DNA from: Flavobacteriales bacterium
Lineage (GTDB): Bacteria; Bacteroidota; Bacteroidia; Flavobacteriales_D; Sanyastnellaceae
Assembly (NCBI GenBank): GCA_018402085.1
Contig: JAGYJM010000002.1
Span: forward strand, 2,433,501-2,497,500
Direction: 5' to 3'
Length of the DNA: 64,000 nt
The notes under the pieces are model-generated. The model was not told the origin of the DNA. It searched no databases and saw nothing but the letters and a program-made list of their open reading frames with translations. Below are positions 1-8,439 of this stretch, piece after piece. The position numbers and the translations under genes are program-made. Each line of letters starts with the position of its first letter. The first letter of the stretch is position 1.

Positions 1-890
1 TGCTCCAGCACCACATTGTTCACCTCCGATTTTGTTTTAACCAAATCTATACAATTGAAGAATCCACTTTCTTGCCCGCCACTGTGCTTGCGCATAAAAT
101 CCTGTATGCGGTCAGCCATTGCCGGGGTGCGTGTGATCGACTCATCATTGAAATCGATATCTTCCCAGTACCGTCCTTTCTCGCCCGGAAAAGGAGGGTT
201 TTTCCATGTCAGGTATTTCGCTAAGAAAGTGTCTGGAAAGCGCTTGATGAAGTCGATTTGCGTTTGCTTTAGCTCTTGCTCTTTTTCAGCAATCTGCTGG
301 TCAATTCGGTCTTTGAATGAACTACTGGAGCGCTGACGACGAAGCCCTTTAATTTCACGATCAAGCACCTGCTCTTGCTTGTAATATTGAAACCAGCCTT
401 TGTTTTCGTTTGAATTTGACGAGGCGGGGTTCATGTTGAGGCGATTGGAGGTGAAATCGATATCGATCTCAGGCTCATCCGGGTTAATGATCACGGCCAT
501 CATATTGTTGGGATCATTCCCCATCCCCAGCATGTAGAACCCGCGGTGCATTTCACGCGTACCAAAATCAAATTCAGTTCCGTTGATATCCACGCTGTCA
601 GCGGCAAAATGGTTTTTCCCTTCTGTTTCGTAGAGGTAAATCTTTTTCCCGGGCATGGGCACACGAATGCTTCCGTAAAGGTGAACCGGCCCTACTTTAT
701 CACCTGAATTCTTTTCAGTGATGCCGTTTACATAATCTGACGGTACCTGGGGTTGTGTTTGCTCTACCGGTGTTGCCTGAGCCACCTTTCCGTTCTCCTT
801 CTGGTCACCACTCGCTTTCTCTTCACCGGATGGCGCACAACCTGCCAGGGTGAGGACACTGAAAATGGAGAGAATTAGTTGATTCATCAT
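1..890 (-). CDS. DUF4369-like lipoprotein, C-terminus outside window
   Basis: Open frame reading leftwards from ATGATG at 890/887 to the window edge, about 296 codons, so the C-terminus is missing. The N-terminus is a lipoprotein signal (hydrophobic stretch, then LAGC lipobox with Cys near residue 18 of the second ATG), so it should sit in the envelope. After an acidic, lysine-rich linker, residues ~65-150 (VHLYGSIRVPMPGKKIYLYE onward) resemble the beta-rich DUF4369 domain that in Bacteroidota usually precedes a thioredoxin-like domain; a charged helical region follows. Whether a CxxC redox domain exists lies beyond the window. A TATATTTG box stands just upstream. The lipoprotein call is firm, the family assignment moderate. 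Confidence 0.75.
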   Translation of the reverse strand, partial: MMNQLILSIFSVLTLAGCAPSGEEKASGDQKENGKVAQATPVEQTQPQVPSDYVNGITEKNSGDKVGPVHLYGSIRVPMPGKKIYLYETEGKNHFAADSVDINGTEFDFGTREMHRGFYMLGMGNDPNNMMAVIINPDEPEIDIDFTSNRLNMNPASSNSNENKGWFQYYKQEQVLDREIKGLRRQRSSSSFKDRIDQQIAEKEQELKQTQIDFIKRFPDTFLAKYLTWKNPPFPGEKGRYWEDIDFNDESITRTPAMADRIQDFMRKHSGGQESGFFNCIDLVKTKSEVNNVVLE

Positions 891-912
891 GGTTCATGGA
901 ATTTTCGGATGT

Positions 913-920
913 CAAATATA
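913..920 (-). promoter_or_regulatory. -7 promoter box of lipoprotein gene
   Basis: TATATTTG on the minus strand matches the Bacteroidota sigma -7 consensus TAnnTTTG exactly and lies 22 bases before the ATG at 890. Confidence 0.6.
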
Positions 921-1012
921 ACGAATCGCCTCGCGGCTCCACGATGCTTAACAATTCCTTTAGATTTCAAAAAGCCGAAGCGTTCTGCGACCTTCGCATC
1001 TGAATCACCGAG

Positions 1013-1579
1013 ATGAGACACGGATTGGCACTTGATATTCTTGACCTCCGGGCTGTTCCTGATGAGCGCGAGGTTTTCGAAGAACTGCTTGACGAGCTCG
1101 TTTTCGACGTGCGCGAGTATTTCCTTCGCCAGCCCGTCATAACCGAGCTCTATCGCAGCCGCATCCGTAAGCTGCAGCAATTCAATGAAGCAGCCGAGAC
1201 CCTGGGATTCCCTGAAGAAGGTGATCTACCGGTGCTTCCTGATGTTGATTTTCACAACGCGAAAGCGTTGGATGTCACGTTCGACCTACACCAGAAAAAA
1301 GTCAGTGAAATCCGCCTGATGATGTCTGGAACTCTCAAGCCACGAGCTCTTTCATTGCTTGCCGAACGATTGACCGAAGTGCAAGACGGCTATGAAGCAC
1401 GTCTCCTTGAACAGACTTCGTCATTCAAGACGGAAGAAGGATATGTAAAAGCAAACGAGGCGTCCGATAGTGGTCGCCTCGCCTGGTTATTAAAACATTC
1501 GCCCGATGAATTCACTCGGGCTCTGGCAAGAGAGAGACGGCGCATCAAACTTATTCATGAACGACGTGGTCTCCTCTGA
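1013..1579 (+). CDS. hypothetical helical protein, 188 aa
   Basis: Not recognised. The frame opens just after an in-frame TGA at 1001-1003, so ATG 1013 is the only reasonable start; a weak promoter-like ACCTTCG lies ~20 bases upstream. The product is soluble, rich in Glu, Arg and Leu, with long predicted amphipathic helices and no signal peptide or membrane segment. Its 3' end overlaps the end of the convergent isoaspartyl peptidase gene by 29 bp. A 97-aa frame on the other strand (887-1180) competes but lacks good start context. It may be a small cytosolic protein of unknown role. Confidence 0.6.
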   Translation: MRHGLALDILDLRAVPDEREVFEELLDELVFDVREYFLRQPVITELYRSRIRKLQQFNEAAETLGFPEEGDLPVLPDVDFHNAKALDVTFDLHQKKVSEIRLMMSGTLKPRALSLLAERLTEVQDGYEARLLEQTSSFKTEEGYVKANEASDSGRLAWLLKHSPDEFTRALARERRRIKLIHERRGLL

Positions 1580-2510
1580 AGATCGCTGTATTTACCGGCT
1601 TGCCGTCGAGTACCCACGCCCTATACATACCGCTTGAATTAAAAGGCATGACAACGTTGCCATGAAGATCGATGGCCACCATTCCTCCATCACCACCCAA
1701 CGGAAGAACCTCATCATTCAGTATCCAATCACAGGCCTCACCCAGGCTGCGCACACCAAACTCAACTGATGCCGCTACACGCGCGGCAACAGCTGAGCGA
1801 ATGAAAAATTCGCCATAGCCCGTTGTACTCAAAGCGCAACTGCGGTTATCAGCCCAGGTGCCCGAACCAATCAGCGCAGAATCACCGATGCGGCGGAACT
1901 GTTTGTTGGTCATACCCCCTGTGGAGGTAGCCGCAGCGAGGTTGCCGTTGCGGTCGCGCGCCACAACACCCACAGTGCCATACTTGTGGCGTTTATCACT
2001 GTGATCGAGCTGCACACTACCGGCCGCCCTTGCCTCCTCAAGCTGGAGCTTGCGGTAAGATGTATCGAAGTAGTCATTCTCTACAAAACGTATACCTTGC
2101 TCTTTCGCGAAGGCTTCAGCTCCGGCACCCTCCATCATCACAAACTCAGACTCCATGACGAGGCGACATAGCTCAATCGGGTTGGCAATATGTTGTACAC
2201 CGCTGACTGCACCGGCCTTGCGTTCGGCACCTTCCATGAGCGATGCATCCAATTCGTGTTTACCTTCGTTTGTGTAAACCGCTCCTTTGCCTGCATTGAA
2301 AAGTGGCTCGTCTTCAAGCACTTTACACGCTGCAACGGCAGCATCAAGGGCACTGCCATTGGCTTCGAGCACACGCTGCCCTGCTTTAGCTGCGCGGGCG
2401 AGCGCCAGGCGATGCTCCTGTTCACGTGCTGCTGTCATCTCCTCTTTCAACAAAGTGCCCGCACCACCATGCAGGGCTAGTGCATATCCTTCTGATTGAA
2501 AATGATCCAT
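1551..2510 (-). CDS. isoaspartyl peptidase / L-asparaginase (Ntn-hydrolase)
   Basis: 319-aa threonine-type N-terminal nucleophile hydrolase that removes isoaspartyl residues from peptides or hydrolyses asparagine. Near the start are the family's LHGGAGT motif (residues ~13-19), the NAGKGAVYT loop (~72-80), then KYGTVGVVA with the expected self-cleavage site before Thr179 and the substrate loop STGGMTNK. It would mature into alpha and beta chains. No signal peptide is seen, so it is probably cytosolic. The start ATG at 2510 shares its A with the TGA of the upstream secreted protein gene (TGATG), which fixes the start and implies translational coupling; longer frames upstream only run inside that gene. 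Confidence 0.93.
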   Translation of the reverse strand: MDHFQSEGYALALHGGAGTLLKEEMTAAREQEHRLALARAAKAGQRVLEANGSALDAAVAACKVLEDEPLFNAGKGAVYTNEGKHELDASLMEGAERKAGAVSGVQHIANPIELCRLVMESEFVMMEGAGAEAFAKEQGIRFVENDYFDTSYRKLQLEEARAAGSVQLDHSDKRHKYGTVGVVARDRNGNLAAATSTGGMTNKQFRRIGDSALIGSGTWADNRSCALSTTGYGEFFIRSAVAARVAASVEFGVRSLGEACDWILNDEVLPLGGDGGMVAIDLHGNVVMPFNSSGMYRAWVLDGKPVNTAIFRGDHVVHE

Positions 2511-3400
2511 CAACGCACGATCAACGGTTCGGTGAAGGCGCCCTTCTCCGTACTGACCTCGAGAATATAAGTACCGGCCGGCAAGGGGCTCACATCGAGC
2601 TGAACAGGATCTCCGGCATTGAGCATAGCCGCTGAATTCGCCCGTACTGCCCGACCACTGCCATCGTAAATGGTCCACTGCAATTGTGACGCTGCAAAAG
2701 GCAGGCTGAACCGCAGCTCGGCCCGGGCAGGTTGTGGCCACATTTTGAGGCTGCCTTTCTTACGTTCAGCGATATTGAGCGGACCATCCGATACAATAAT
2801 GTTGTCTACGGCAAGTTCATTTCCGCCATTTCCCGGGCCTGTAGGCAAGTCTGGGTTGTATGGCTGTGTGAAATTTCGGAAGGCGATAAAAACGGTCTCA
2901 TTGGCAAAGTCAGCCAGAGAAATTGAGCGAAAGGTTTCTTCAATCTCTTCCCCTGTTTCGCCGGTGTCGAAAATGGGCGATGCCAGGAAGAAGTCTTCTA
3001 CTTCTTGGCCGCCGGTCACTACAAAAACCTGATACTGATCCCGGAAATCGCCTGAAGACGTAATGGCCATCGCTGACCAGTTCAGGTAGGGGTCTGCACC
3101 GAGGTCTACCGCCGGAAGGATCATCCAGTCATCTGACGGACCTCCGTCTCCAACGTACCAGGAGACGCTGAAGGCAGCATTCGATCCGCTGCCACCGCCG
3201 AAGCCCTGGGCGGTAATATTGCGAACCGTCCAGGCACTATCCGCCATGGTTGCAAGGTCAGGATCATCAGGGGTTAACCCATCGAGATTCACAAGGTTAA
3301 AGGATTCAGGCATGCCCTCATCGAAGTATTCTTCGAATAGAATCTGAGCATGGAGGCCACCTGCCAGGACAGCCAGCAAAAGGGTAAAAATCTGACGCAT
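2510..3400 (-). CDS. secreted protein with choice-of-anchor-like domain and T9SS tail
   Basis: About 296 aa. Signal peptide (MRQIFTLLLAVLAGGLHAQ), then a beta-sandwich region (~25-205) with pattern FEEYFDEGMPESFNLVNLDG, DDWMILPAVDL and ELAVDNIIV. This is typical of cleaved-adhesin/choice-of-anchor J domains. The C-terminal ~80 residues form a type A T9SS sorting domain (KMWPQPARAELRFSL, GRAVRAN, LPAGTYILEVS), so the protein is exported by the type IX system to the cell surface or medium. A start two codons earlier (3406) is equally possible. It overlaps the downstream peptidase gene by one base. Substrate or ligand is unknown. Confidence 0.85.
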   Translation of the reverse strand: MRQIFTLLLAVLAGGLHAQILFEEYFDEGMPESFNLVNLDGLTPDDPDLATMADSAWTVRNITAQGFGGGSGSNAAFSVSWYVGDGGPSDDWMILPAVDLGADPYLNWSAMAITSSGDFRDQYQVFVVTGGQEVEDFFLASPIFDTGETGEEIEETFRSISLADFANETVFIAFRNFTQPYNPDLPTGPGNGGNELAVDNIIVSDGPLNIAERKKGSLKMWPQPARAELRFSLPFAASQLQWTIYDGSGRAVRANSAAMLNAGDPVQLDVSPLPAGTYILEVSTEKGAFTEPLIVR

Positions 3401-3607
3401 AAGCATAGCTTTAACGGTAATTATTGCGGTGCATCAGCACCTTGATTATACTAAAGATTCGCTTGAAAAGGGAAAAAGGTGAAGTTTCCTGCCGAAAGGC
3501 AGCGAACATCTCAACAGTCGAAAATCGGCTGCAAGTTGCGCAGAGCAACTGATTTACAGAAAGAAACCTGTGTAAAGTGCATAGTCAAATATAGCGAATC
3601 TGATGAA

Positions 3608-4687
3608 TCATGAAGACTTCTTTGAGACAAGCGCCGTGGTTTCGAGGCGCTCGAGCATCTCCACAAGCGTTTCTTTGATGCTTCGGTATTGAATTTCAAG
3701 CTGCTCACGGCTACTTGAATTATCAACCTGGACCTTGTAACCAACATTTCTTGAAATATACTTTCGGGTCAATCCAAGCGATGGAGCAATCAGCCAGATG
3801 AGCCACTTGGGCACGGTCCGTTTGGGATAGTTGTATTGCGGGTGCATCGCCTTAAGCGCAGCGGCAATTTCGAGCATTCCCATTTCCCCGGCCGAAAGCA
3901 GGTACCGACCTTCAGCCACTTGCGCTGAAGCCGCATTGAGATGCGCTTCGGCAACCTCTCGCACGTCTACGATGGCAAAATGAAGTTCAGGTGCCCCGGT
4001 TTTTAAAGAACCATCAACCATTTGCCTGATGAAATCAACGCTGGTACCTGAAGGCTTATCTTGCAGCGGTGGCCCCAGGATGAAGCCCGGATTGATCACC
4101 TTGAGCGACCAGCTACCGGCATTGGGACCTTCGCCGATACTTTCTTTGCGGTACTTCCAGGCTTCACGTTCAGCAATGGTTTTACTGTATGGATATGGTT
4201 GATGTTCAACGCTGCTGCTTTCGTTCCACATGCTTTCATTCAGCACACCGCCGGCTTCGGTAATGTCTTTACTGTCACCGTACATGGCAACCACTGAAGA
4301 GGTAAGCACAACTGTGTCAACCGAGGTTGTTTCATTCACACTGTCAAGCACATTCCGGGTACCTTGTAAGGCCGGCTCTACGAGTTCTTTGAGTCCGTCT
4401 TTCACGCCCTGCACCACATAGGGCGACGCAGTGTGCATTACCGTACCACAACCTATCATCGCATCTTCGAAAGAGCCGTTTGACAACAGGTTCGCCTCAA
4501 AAAGCTTGAGCTCGCCCGGAAGCCCGGAAGCCAGATTGGTGAGCCAGTGGTACTTCTCAGGGTTACTGAACGAACGCACCGTGCCATGCACAGTTACCCC
4601 TTCTTCAAGAAGTCTGCGAATGATCCAGGCAGCGAGGTAGCCGGAAGCTCCGGTGACCAGTACGGGTTTATCAAATGAGGTATGCAT
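3608..4687 (-). CDS. NAD-dependent epimerase/dehydratase, dihydroflavonol-reductase-like
   Basis: 359-aa extended short-chain dehydrogenase. The nucleotide site TGASGYLA lies at residues ~12-19, an Arg-containing segment (TVRSFSNPEKY) suggests NADP preference, and the catalytic pair YSKTIAE (YxxxK) sits near residue 168 with an upstream TSSVVAMYG serine motif. The closest family pattern is dihydroflavonol-4-reductase/cinnamoyl-CoA-reductase-like proteins that reduce aldehydes or ketones; the real substrate is not known. Its ATG overlaps the stop of the upstream SDR by one base (TAATG), so the two are co-translated and belong to the TetR-controlled operon. Confidence 0.85.
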   Translation of the reverse strand: MHTSFDKPVLVTGASGYLAAWIIRRLLEEGVTVHGTVRSFSNPEKYHWLTNLASGLPGELKLFEANLLSNGSFEDAMIGCGTVMHTASPYVVQGVKDGLKELVEPALQGTRNVLDSVNETTSVDTVVLTSSVVAMYGDSKDITEAGGVLNESMWNESSSVEHQPYPYSKTIAEREAWKYRKESIGEGPNAGSWSLKVINPGFILGPPLQDKPSGTSVDFIRQMVDGSLKTGAPELHFAIVDVREVAEAHLNAASAQVAEGRYLLSAGEMGMLEIAAALKAMHPQYNYPKRTVPKWLIWLIAPSLGLTRKYISRNVGYKVQVDNSSSREQLEIQYRSIKETLVEMLERLETTALVSKKSS

Positions 4688-5463
4688 TATTTCTTCTTTT
4701 GGAGGTTGTAGACTGTATTGCGCTTAAATGACCGCGGCATCCATCCTGATATACCTGCCATTATGCGATTCTGAAAGCCATGCACGGCAACCACGGTTCC
4801 TTTGTGCATCGCTTCAATACCGTACACCGCCACCTCGGCAGACGAGGGCAGCTTCTTTCCCTTCACCAGGCCGGAGTCTTCCATCTCTGCGCGCTCCTGG
4901 AATTGGCTTTCGGTCGGACCCGGACAAAGTGCCGTAACGGTTACACCGGTATCCTTCATTTCGCGCGCCAGGCTCTCGGTGAAATTGAGCACGTAGTGTT
5001 TCGTGGCGTAGTAGACAGCCATAAGGGGTCCTGGGAAGAACGATGCCGTGCTCGCCACATTGAGCACCTTTCCGTAACCACGTTTCTGCATGCCCGGCAA
5101 AAAAGCTTTCGTCAGCCTCGTCAACGAGTGGATGTTGAGCGCAATCATGTCAGATTCTTTCTTCCAGTCGGTATCGGTGAATGCACCCCAGTCACCAAAC
5201 CCGGCATTGTTGATCAAGTGATCAATCTCATGTCCGCGCTCATTCAGCTCGCGAATCAGCTTTTCCACCTGTTCGTGATCTGAGAGGTCTGCAGCCTTTG
5301 CGATCACTTCCACCCCGTATGTCTGTTGAAGGTCACGTGCAATTTCGTTGAGTTTGTCTTCACTTCTGGCTGATAAAATCAAGCGATCACCTCGTCTGGC
5401 ACATTCATAAGCCATGTCTTTTCCGATACCTGTGGAGGCACCTGTAATCAATGTCGTTTTCAT
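4687..5463 (-). CDS. short-chain dehydrogenase/reductase
   Basis: 258-aa classical SDR. The Rossmann motif TGASTGIG is at residues ~7-14, NNAG at ~86, then the active site Ser (VASTASF) and YYATKH (YxxxK) around residue 153, followed by CPGPTES. Proteins of this pattern act on ketones, fatty aldehydes or acyl chains. It is first in a two-gene unit with the epimerase-like gene and lies directly behind the TetR gene; a palindrome at 5490-5507 in its leader matches one in the TetR leader, so it is probably repressed by that TetR protein. Confidence 0.9.
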   Translation of the reverse strand: MKTTLITGASTGIGKDMAYECARRGDRLILSARSEDKLNEIARDLQQTYGVEVIAKAADLSDHEQVEKLIRELNERGHEIDHLINNAGFGDWGAFTDTDWKKESDMIALNIHSLTRLTKAFLPGMQKRGYGKVLNVASTASFFPGPLMAVYYATKHYVLNFTESLAREMKDTGVTVTALCPGPTESQFQERAEMEDSGLVKGKKLPSSAEVAVYGIEAMHKGTVVAVHGFQNRIMAGISGWMPRSFKRNTVYNLQKKK

Positions 5464-5489
5464 TCGTTTATTCGTTTATCAAAGTTCAA

Positions 5490-5507
5490 GACCGACTAAT
5501 CAGTCGG
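5490..5507. promoter_or_regulatory. probable TetR operator upstream of SDR gene
   Basis: CCGACTAATCAGTCGG (5492-5507) is an inverted repeat with 6-bp arms and a 4-bp centre. Sixteen consecutive bases (5490-5505) also occur at 6097-6112 just before the TetR start codon. It lies next to a weak -7-like box (GAACTTTG on the minus strand, 5480-5487). Two copies flanking a TetR gene are the usual layout of an autorepressed regulator and its target. Confidence 0.75.
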
Positions 5508-5524
5508 ATTTACATCCAAATTTT

Positions 5525-6094
5525 TCAGGCTTCCCTTGCCCGTAAGGCGTCCCAGAACGACCGCCAACCGGTTTCCCAGATGGCATCTTGATTTTCAGGC
5601 TTGCCTCGAGTCAGGAGGTACTGAATCACTTCCATAACCAACCCTGATCCGATGGCATACAAAAACGACGCATCCGTGCTTTTCAGCACGCCATCATCAG
5701 CCCCTTCTTGCAACAAGTCAAATAAGAACTGAAGGTAGGCCTCGCCCTCTTCTTTCGCTTTGTCATTAATGTACCGCGACCCACTGTACTGTCTGAAAAA
5801 CCGGTACTCAGCCGGAAAATCGAGCCCCCAGCTAATACTGTTCACCCATACCTGTCGCAAGCGATCGCGCAGAGATTGATCAGCTGTAACCCCTCGTGCA
5901 ATGCGTTCGATCATACGCTCTTTAACGGCGATATAAAGCGCATTGATAAGCTCATCTTTGGAGCTGAAATGATGAAAAAGGGTACCGGTGGCCACCCCCG
6001 CCTCTTTCGCGATTCGTGAAGTAGGTGTGGCATCAAAGCCATCTTCCGTGAACAATCGAAGCGCTGCCTCTTGAATTTTTTCAAACTTCGTCAT
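5525..6094 (-). CDS. TetR family transcriptional repressor
   Basis: 189 aa. The N-terminal ~47 residues form the TetR helix-turn-helix (LFTEDGFDATPTSRIAKEAG, then GTLFHHFSSKDELINALY). The rest is an all-helical ligand-binding domain ending in a Trp-rich segment (IWETGWRSFWDALRA). It lies upstream of and in line with the SDR and epimerase genes, and near-identical palindromes precede both it and the SDR gene. It probably represses its own promoter and the reductase pair until a hydrophobic inducer or acyl compound binds; the inducer is unknown. Confidence 0.92.
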   Translation of the reverse strand: MTKFEKIQEAALRLFTEDGFDATPTSRIAKEAGVATGTLFHHFSSKDELINALYIAVKERMIERIARGVTADQSLRDRLRQVWVNSISWGLDFPAEYRFFRQYSGSRYINDKAKEEGEAYLQFLFDLLQEGADDGVLKSTDASFLYAIGSGLVMEVIQYLLTRGKPENQDAIWETGWRSFWDALRAREA

Positions 6095-6096
6095 TA

Positions 6097-6112
6097 GACC
6101 GACTAATCAGTC
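6097..6112. promoter_or_regulatory. probable TetR operator (autoregulation)
   Basis: GACCGACTAATCAGTC, identical over 16 bases to the site at 5490-5505. It begins 3 bp upstream of the TetR ATG and just downstream of the -7 box TACCTTTG (6115-6122, minus strand), so a bound repressor would cover the transcription start. Confidence 0.75.
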
Positions 6113-6114
6113 AA

Positions 6115-6122
6115 CAAAGGTA
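6115..6122 (-). promoter_or_regulatory. -7 promoter box of tetR operon
   Basis: TACCTTTG on the minus strand fits TAnnTTTG. It sits 20 bases before the TetR start and directly abuts the operator. Confidence 0.65.
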
Positions 6123-6160
6123 TGTAGTTTAAATGGGATGAAAAAGCGAACAAACTTTAA

Positions 6161-6886
6161 TCAGGGAAATGCGACGAAATAATAATTGAGGCTTTCGTGA
6201 AACTGCCGGCGAAACGCCTCGCGTGACAGCCCTTTTCCATTGGAGAGATAGTCTTCGAGCAATCCGATGCGCAGTCCACATGTCTCAACCAGCAGGTCAT
6301 AGATCATGTCAGGCGTCGTACCGTAGTGATCGCTCGCACCGAGTCCGTGCTCGAACACAATCACCGGCTTGCAGCGCGCAATGGTCGCGGCGCCACCTTT
6401 CAGCACCTGCAACTCGCCTCCTTCCACATCAATCTTCAGAAAATCGAGTTTGTGCTGATCTCCCAGCAAATCGTCAAGACGCTCGGTGCGCACCTGAATC
6501 TTTTGAACTTGTTCTTCCACTTTATAGGTGCGCTCACGAAGTCCGGAATAGGCCGGATTACTGACCACATGATGAAAAGAGGTTTCGCCGCTGTGATCGC
6601 TGAGCGCCAACTGATGCAGCGTCACATTTCCGTTGTAGCGACGCTTTAAGCCTTCGAACAATTCAGGAATCGGCTCAAAAGCCATGTGCTTGCCTTCCGG
6701 TGCGAGCTTGAGCATCTCATCCAGCATTTCACCTTTGTGGCAGCCAACGTCTATGCAATTCGAATCAATGCGGATCGCTTTGCGCATGACCTTTGCCGCG
6801 AGCGCATCATAGCGTTGGTTCTGCGTCAGGTGGATACCTGCAGCAGAAAGCATACGCTTTGCAAATTGTTTGAGCCGCTCTTTCAT
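6161..6886 (-). CDS. FkbM family SAM-dependent methyltransferase
   Basis: 241 aa. The SAM motif SNCIDVGCHKGEMLDEML is followed by AFEPIPELFEGLKRRY, LDFLKIDVEGGELQVLKG and PVIVFEHG, the signature series of FkbM methyltransferases, which methylate hydroxyls of sugars or secondary metabolites. A longer frame starts at 6943, but a TATTTTTG promoter box ends 9 bases before ATG 6886, so transcription must start after the longer start codon; 6886 is therefore chosen. It stands alone between the TetR operon and a divergent lipoprotein gene. The substrate cannot be told. Confidence 0.88.
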   Translation of the reverse strand: MKERLKQFAKRMLSAAGIHLTQNQRYDALAAKVMRKAIRIDSNCIDVGCHKGEMLDEMLKLAPEGKHMAFEPIPELFEGLKRRYNGNVTLHQLALSDHSGETSFHHVVSNPAYSGLRERTYKVEEQVQKIQVRTERLDDLLGDQHKLDFLKIDVEGGELQVLKGGAATIARCKPVIVFEHGLGASDHYGTTPDMIYDLLVETCGLRIGLLEDYLSNGKGLSREAFRRQFHESLNYYFVAFP

Positions 6887-6895
6887 AAACGGGGG

Positions 6896-6903
6896 CAAAA
6901 ATA
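6896..6903 (-). promoter_or_regulatory. -7 promoter box deciding the FkbM gene start
   Basis: TATTTTTG (minus strand) followed after 9 bases by ATG 6886. The mRNA would have almost no leader. Confidence 0.65.
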
Positions 6904-6975
6904 CGAATTGACTGCTATGCAGCACTTTCTCTTCAAAAGTCATGACATCAACGGCCTAATGCGTACTTTAATAAT

Positions 6976-7500
6976 ATGAAACACGTTCACCTGCTTATCG
7001 CAATCCTTTTCTTTTCATGCGCCCCCGGAAAACGCACTGCCGAGCCCTCTAAGCTGGCTGATGTAATTACGCTGCCGATTGAAGTCACTCCAGTCCTTGT
7101 CACTTGCCAAGACATGTATCCGGGCACGTATTTCAATCTTAAGAAGACGCGTACCTATCGTGCAGTGCTTGAGGTGAACGCCGCAAAAGCGGCGGATGCG
7201 ACGGCTTTCCTCATTGACAGCGTCAGGTTGCCCATTTCGAGGATGTTGATCGATGGCGAAGAACAACGTATGCCGTTCCCTGAAGTACCAACAGGCACTC
7301 ATCGCATCGAATTGGAGGCAACACGCAATTTCTATCAGGATCACGCGCCTGAAATGGTTGATGAAGTCACCCCAAAGTTGAGCGGCGACTTGACTCCTGC
7401 AGGTCGGATGGAACTCGAGTTTCTCATAGGCTCAACCTCGACTTTCTTTTTAATAGACCTGGGTGTCCTTAAAGTACTCGAACCAGTCAGGGGTCGATAG
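6976..7500 (+). CDS. hypothetical lipoprotein
   Basis: 174 aa with a lipoprotein signal (MKHVHLLIAILFFSC, lipobox FFSC, Cys15). The mature part is mostly beta-strand and contains PTGTHRIELEATRN, a phrase typical of small beta-sandwich domains. I do not recognise a family. A TACTTTAA box lies ~10 bases before the ATG. The segment 7179-7194 is a 16-bp palindrome (CGCCGC AAAA GCGGCG) that adds the residues AAKAA and is also found elsewhere in the window. Likely anchored in the inner or outer membrane; function unknown. Confidence 0.75.
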   Translation: MKHVHLLIAILFFSCAPGKRTAEPSKLADVITLPIEVTPVLVTCQDMYPGTYFNLKKTRTYRAVLEVNAAKAADATAFLIDSVRLPISRMLIDGEEQRMPFPEVPTGTHRIELEATRNFYQDHAPEMVDEVTPKLSGDLTPAGRMELEFLIGSTSTFFLIDLGVLKVLEPVRGR

Positions 7501-7548
7501 TATTGCTATTTTTTATGAGTATTTTGCTTTTATCCTTGCAATGACTCT

Positions 7549-7556
7549 TATCTTTG
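7549..7556 (+). promoter_or_regulatory. -7 promoter box of beta-barrel gene
   Basis: TATCTTTG, 23 bases before ATG 7580, with a TTG at 7524-7526 at about the spacing expected of the -33 element. Confidence 0.65.
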
Positions 7557-7579
7557 TATGCCTTTTTAAACTTTAGAAC

Positions 7580-8206
7580 ATGAAACGTTTCGTTGCATTC
7601 ATGCTGCTTTTGCCCGCCTTCGCTGTGGCACAAGAAGACGACGACACCATTGAAATACTGTTTGGCGACGCACAGGGTATCAGAGCCTTTGCGGGGATTC
7701 ATTTTGACGCCACCAGACTCAACGATCAGTTCACCGGCCTATTGGGCGGGACGGCAGCGTTCAGTTTCAGCCGAAAGTTGAATATTGGTGTGACCGGACA
7801 GTGGTTGGTCAATGATGTAATTACGCGCAATCAATCTAGCGAAGAACAAGACCTGTTTTATGAGCTGGGCTATGGCGGCTTGCTGGTAGAGCCTACCTTC
7901 TTCAGCGGTAAAAAGGTACACTTCACTGTACCGATCGTGCTCGGCGGCGGGGTGATTGAAGAATACCGCTACCTGACACCTTCAGCGATTAACGGTGACA
8001 ATTTTGAAGATACAGAATACTACCACAAAGACCACTTTTTCTTTGTAGAACCCGGGCTGGCTGCCGAGCTGAATCTGACCCGCTTTCTTCGTCTTTCTAT
8101 CGCAGGCGTCTATCGCTGGGCGCCAGGCTTGAATCTTCCGAATACCTCAACCGACGCTTTGGATCAATTCAGCCTACGTATCGGGCTACGAACCGGATGG
8201 TTTTAA
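7580..8206 (+). CDS. outer-membrane beta-barrel protein
   Basis: 208 aa. Cleavable signal peptide (MKRFVAFMLLLPAFAVAQ) followed by alternating beta-strands rich in aromatic and glycine residues (GLLVEPTFFSGKKVHFTVP, FVEPGLAAELNLTRFLRLS) and a C-terminal Phe (LRTGWF), the signal for BAM-dependent insertion. It looks like an 8-stranded barrel of unknown role. It has its own promoter and no operon partner. Confidence 0.8.
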   Translation: MKRFVAFMLLLPAFAVAQEDDDTIEILFGDAQGIRAFAGIHFDATRLNDQFTGLLGGTAAFSFSRKLNIGVTGQWLVNDVITRNQSSEEQDLFYELGYGGLLVEPTFFSGKKVHFTVPIVLGGGVIEEYRYLTPSAINGDNFEDTEYYHKDHFFFVEPGLAAELNLTRFLRLSIAGVYRWAPGLNLPNTSTDALDQFSLRIGLRTGWF

Positions 8207-8439
8207 ACCGATCAACGCCTGTTTCAAACATTTCGTAGGTTATTTTACACGTTTCATCACCCCTCAGTGTAGCCCTTTGTGAACCACCGTGTCGGAAAGC
8301 ACCTACAACCCTGATTTTTAATATATTACAAACCCGAATTCATCGAATGGGTTCGGTTTTATGTCGAAGGTTGAAACCTTGTTCTCAGCTTGGTCGATAG
8401 AGGGAGAAAAACTAAAACACCCTCTAAATCAACCGAGTA
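8207..8439. other. intergenic region, 233 bp
   Basis: AT-rich leader before the giant lectin-type gene. It holds a TTTTTAATATATT stretch and a short inverted repeat (CGAATTCATCGAATGGGTTCG), but no convincing promoter, RNA or small gene that I can support. Confidence 0.4.

Noticed and set aside
887-1180. 97-aa minus-strand frame opposite the hypothetical gene 1013-1579
   Set aside because: It overlaps a better-supported plus-strand frame and ends in the promoter of the lipoprotein gene.
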